DNA of 7,210 nt from Planctomycetaceae bacterium (GTDB taxonomy: Bacteria; Planctomycetota; Planctomycetia; Planctomycetales; Planctomycetaceae): contig JALWSL010000119.1 in the NCBI GenBank assembly GCA_027080405.1, positions 1,050 through 8,259 on the forward strand. The letters are read 5' to 3'. The position numbers and the translations under genes were made by a program. Shown here piece after piece: positions 5,171 through 7,210 of this stretch. How positions within the stretch are numbered: the first letter of the stretch is position 1; each line of letters opens with the position of its first letter. Under the pieces are notes generated by a model. That model searched no databases, had not been told where the DNA came from, and saw only the letters and a program-made list of their open reading frames with translations.

Positions 5171-6958
5171 ATGAAATCTGAATTTGATCCCGAACTGATC
5201 TCTGCCTATCTTGATGGCGAGTTGACGTCTCAATCGGATAGTGAGTTGGTGGAACAACATCTTGCAGCAACATCTGCAGATGCCCGGATGCTCGACGATT
5301 TTCGCCAGATGGGCGCGTTGCTGCGCGAACTGCCGAGAGAATCAGCACCTGCCGGCTTGCACGAAGCAGTACGCCAGCAGATAGAACGGCAGACTCTGCT
5401 TTCCGGATCGCAAAAACAGCCGAGGCGTTTTGTCGCCCGTTCCCGACTTTTCCAGATGGTCGCTTCTATCAGTTTGCTGATGTTGATTTCTACCGTGGGC
5501 ACCTTCTACTACATGTCGCAACGGATGACGCCAAACATTGGCACCACAGATCTGGCGATGATGGAACGCTCTGCTCCCGACTCCGCCATGGAGACCGATC
5601 ACGTTGTTGCGGAATCGTCCGATGCTGGCACGTCCGCCCTGTCTGGTTCTGCCGAATCCAATTTCGCTGCAGAGGGGGAGAAAAAAATCGCGATGGACGC
5701 CCAAGGTGGGATTGAAGACGAGAATCGGTTAAGTGTTGCCGCTTCCGATCGCCCCTTCGGTTACCCAAACGGCAGCAGGAAAATGAGCAAAGCCGTTCGT
5801 GCAGCTCCTGCCCTGAAGGCGATGCGAGCCGCGAAACCTGCTCCCGCTGCGGTGGCTGCGCGCACGGAAGAAATCCCGCCATTGCCCGCTGTCTTGTCGA
5901 AAAAATCGATCGAATATATCAACACTCTGGCAAACTCGCCCAAGTTGCAGGGAATTTTGGAACCGGGCGAACTGGTTCGGTATGTCACCAGTAACACGAT
6001 CACGCAGGATGTTTCTGTTGTCGAATTGAGCGTGGTCGATGTTGAAGAGGCATTCGGGACGATTCAGGTTTTGCTCAGTAACAACGAAATTGTCCCTGCC
6101 TCACAAATTCAAATTGCCGGGCGTGATGAAAACGAAAAATCATCTGATAAAAAGCCCGCTGACTCTGGAAAGCCTTTAACAGAAAAACAGAAAAAGCGTG
6201 AGGAGTTGATGGCGCTCTATGTGGAAGCGTCACAGGAACAGATTCTCGGCAGTTTGGTTCAACTTGATGGCTTGAAAGATATCCGTCAGGTTCATGTGGG
6301 AAGTGTACCGAATCTTGAGGGAACTTCTTACGATATTGAACCGGTTGCTGATAACACAGTCGGCCTGCAACGATTCGAAATTGATCGTCAAACAGCCCCC
6401 TTCAGCACTTCTTCCATAGACAAAAATGTGAACAAAAACAAATCGGATCAGTTGGCGAAAACTGGAACTGCCCCAAGGGAAAAAAACAGGAATCATCGTT
6501 CCACTTCAGTTCCACACTGGAAAGTTCTTGTCCAAAATGCTTCTCCCGAGGCGAAAATAAAAATTACTCGCGGCAGAAAGAAACGACTCTCACCTGCCGA
6601 AGCGAAAGGGGGCGATAAAAAAACAGAACGCTCCGCTGGCGGCCCTCTCGTTGCCGATTCGACAAATAGCAACTCCTACCAGATTGCAGTTCGTCTGTTC
6701 CCGAATACTGTCAGTAATACTGCCGAAGGGAAAGAAAGCCAGGTGATCGCAAAAACCGCCTCTCCTGCTCAACGAGGAATTGCACTGAATCAAAAAAATC
6801 TTCCGGAACCTCCTTCTGCGCCTGCTTCGTCTTTCTCCCCCGAATCGGCAAGTGGAAAACCGAACGAAAGCGATGACAGCAAAACATCACGAAACAGGCA
6901 GAACTCCCAAAATCGTTTGCGCCTGCTCCTGATTGTCTCCCTCGTTAATGAGCCGTAG
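5171..6958 (+). CDS. Putative membrane anti-sigma factor, Cys-less anti-sigma domain with large extracytoplasmic region
   Basis: This 595-residue protein is probably the membrane partner of the upstream ECF sigma factor. Residues 8-54 (ELISAYLDGELTSQSDSELV, then EQHLAATSADARML, then LLRELP) match the shape of zinc-binding anti-sigma domains. H30 is kept, but the H-x3-C-x2-C cysteines are replaced by T34 and A37. One membrane helix lies at about 94-115, giving N-in, C-out. A long Ala/Ser/acidic linker (116-200) and an Ala/Pro/basic segment (202-232) follow, then mixed alpha/beta segments at about 236-316 (VSVVELSVVDVEEAFGTIQV) and 343-406. A polar Lys/Ser/Pro-rich tail follows, with a strand-like part at about 448-466. 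The hydrophobic strand LRLLLIVSLV (583-592) ends the protein. The ATG is forced by a TGA at 5165. No ribosome site is clear. Two hairpins separate it from the sigma gene. No frameshift is apparent. The function is inferred from domain shape and position. Confidence 0.75.
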   Translation: MKSEFDPELISAYLDGELTSQSDSELVEQHLAATSADARMLDDFRQMGALLRELPRESAPAGLHEAVRQQIERQTLLSGSQKQPRRFVARSRLFQMVASISLLMLISTVGTFYYMSQRMTPNIGTTDLAMMERSAPDSAMETDHVVAESSDAGTSALSGSAESNFAAEGEKKIAMDAQGGIEDENRLSVAASDRPFGYPNGSRKMSKAVRAAPALKAMRAAKPAPAAVAARTEEIPPLPAVLSKKSIEYINTLANSPKLQGILEPGELVRYVTSNTITQDVSVVELSVVDVEEAFGTIQVLLSNNEIVPASQIQIAGRDENEKSSDKKPADSGKPLTEKQKKREELMALYVEASQEQILGSLVQLDGLKDIRQVHVGSVPNLEGTSYDIEPVADNTVGLQRFEIDRQTAPFSTSSIDKNVNKNKSDQLAKTGTAPREKNRNHRSTSVPHWKVLVQNASPEAKIKITRGRKKRLSPAEAKGGDKKTERSAGGPLVADSTNSNSYQIAVRLFPNTVSNTAEGKESQVIAKTASPAQRGIALNQKNLPEPPSAPASSFSPESASGKPNESDDSKTSRNRQNSQNRLRLLLIVSLVNEP

Positions 6959-7080
6959 GGAGATCGCTTCCACATTCTTTCGACCTCTCCGGCTGCCCGT
7001 TTCGGGGTCGGGTCGGTTACCCGATGCAGTCGGCTTTGTTGGAAATGGGGACTACAGGAAAAGATTCGGAAACAGCTTGG

Positions 7081-7111
7081 GTTTTCCGATAACCTTGAGT
7101 TTTCTGATAAC
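7081..7111 (+). repeat. Pair of 13-base direct repeats, 18-base period
   Basis: GTTTTCCGATAAC (7081-7093) recurs as GTTTTCTGATAAC (7099-7111) with one mismatch, separated by CTTGA. The first copy also pairs partly with an inverted TCGGAAA at 7066-7072. Paired sites at less than two helical turns could be a binding site, or a local duplication. Confidence 0.5.
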
Positions 7112-7130
7112 ACTGGCGGCATCGGCTACG

Positions 7131-7150
7131 TTCTCCATTGTTCTCCATTG
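7131..7150 (+). repeat. Tandem duplication of a 10-mer
   Basis: TTCTCCATTG is present twice back to back (7131-7140, 7141-7150) with no mismatch. It has the look of a slippage duplication in non-coding DNA. Confidence 0.6.
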
Positions 7151-7210
7151 CGAAGTAGATTCCCTGTTCTCTGTTTGACCTCCCCGTTGCTGCTTCGTAG
7201 ACTGTATGAT

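Larger units (their letters stand above)
6959..7210. other. Tail region without a supportable gene
   Basis: No convincing coding region is seen. A rightward frame from ATG 6948 to 7178 overlaps the end of the preceding gene and encodes a hydrophobic but unrecognised 76-residue product. Leftward frames that enter from the right edge close by about 7020-7050 and are also unrecognised. A six-pair hairpin (TCGGGT 7008-7013 with ACCCGA 7019-7024) and a seven-pair hairpin (TCGGAAA 7066-7072 with TTTCCGA 7083-7089) lie downstream of the anti-sigma stop. Neither is followed by a T-run, so I do not call a terminator. Confidence 0.5.

Noticed and set aside
6790..7122. Reverse frame of 110 codons at the right end
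   Set aside because: Its first part comes from the direct repeats (LSENSRLSEN) and the rest is antisense to the anti-sigma tail.
6948..7178. Small hydrophobic protein frame overlapping the anti-sigma stop codon
   Set aside because: No ribosome site or recognisable product, and its C-terminal half is built from the local DNA repeats.

Overview
The window looks like a stretch of a planctomycete (Planctomycetota) chromosome of roughly balanced base composition. This is inferred, not searched. It rests on the style of the Lgt protein (start at MRQTLIYI, Tyr in place of the usual catalytic-loop His, a GCCYG loop), on a leftward gene with a DTRD...RANRFCH segment like one I associate with planctomycete conserved proteins, on the general absence of Shine-Dalgarno sequences, and on an ECF sigma factor paired with a very large, Cys-less membrane anti-sigma-like protein.

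Layout: (1) Positions 1-430 hold the 5' part of a leftward gene of unknown function that runs off the left edge. (2) Positions 431-970 are a long divergent intergenic region with no convincing gene. It contains a perfect consensus DnaA-box 9-mer, several inverted repeats and one weak promoter-like site. (3) Positions 971-4323 carry three rightward housekeeping genes: fabH (initiation of fatty-acid synthesis), panC (last step of pantothenate synthesis) and lgt (first step of lipoprotein maturation). Gaps between them are about 100-200 bases, so they may or may not be one transcript. (4) Positions 4384-6958 hold a regulatory pair: an ECF sigma factor preceded by an ECF-type promoter motif almost touching its start codon, then two tandem hairpins, then a 595-residue single-pass membrane protein with an anti-sigma-like N-terminus. 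(5) Positions 6959-7210 are a tail with short direct repeats and no supportable gene.

Functionally, FabH consumes acetyl-CoA and acyl-carrier protein, both of which depend on pantothenate made through PanC. Lgt moves diacylglycerol from phospholipid onto lipoproteins. The neighbouring sigma/anti-sigma pair has the architecture of a cell-envelope signalling switch. The part most worth a second look is the sigma/anti-sigma locus: apparent autoregulation through a near-leaderless promoter, a terminator-like hairpin between the two genes, a second hairpin next to the anti-sigma start codon, and loss of the zinc-binding cysteines. I see no mobile element, CRISPR array, tRNA or rRNA, and no clear evidence of a wholly new system.
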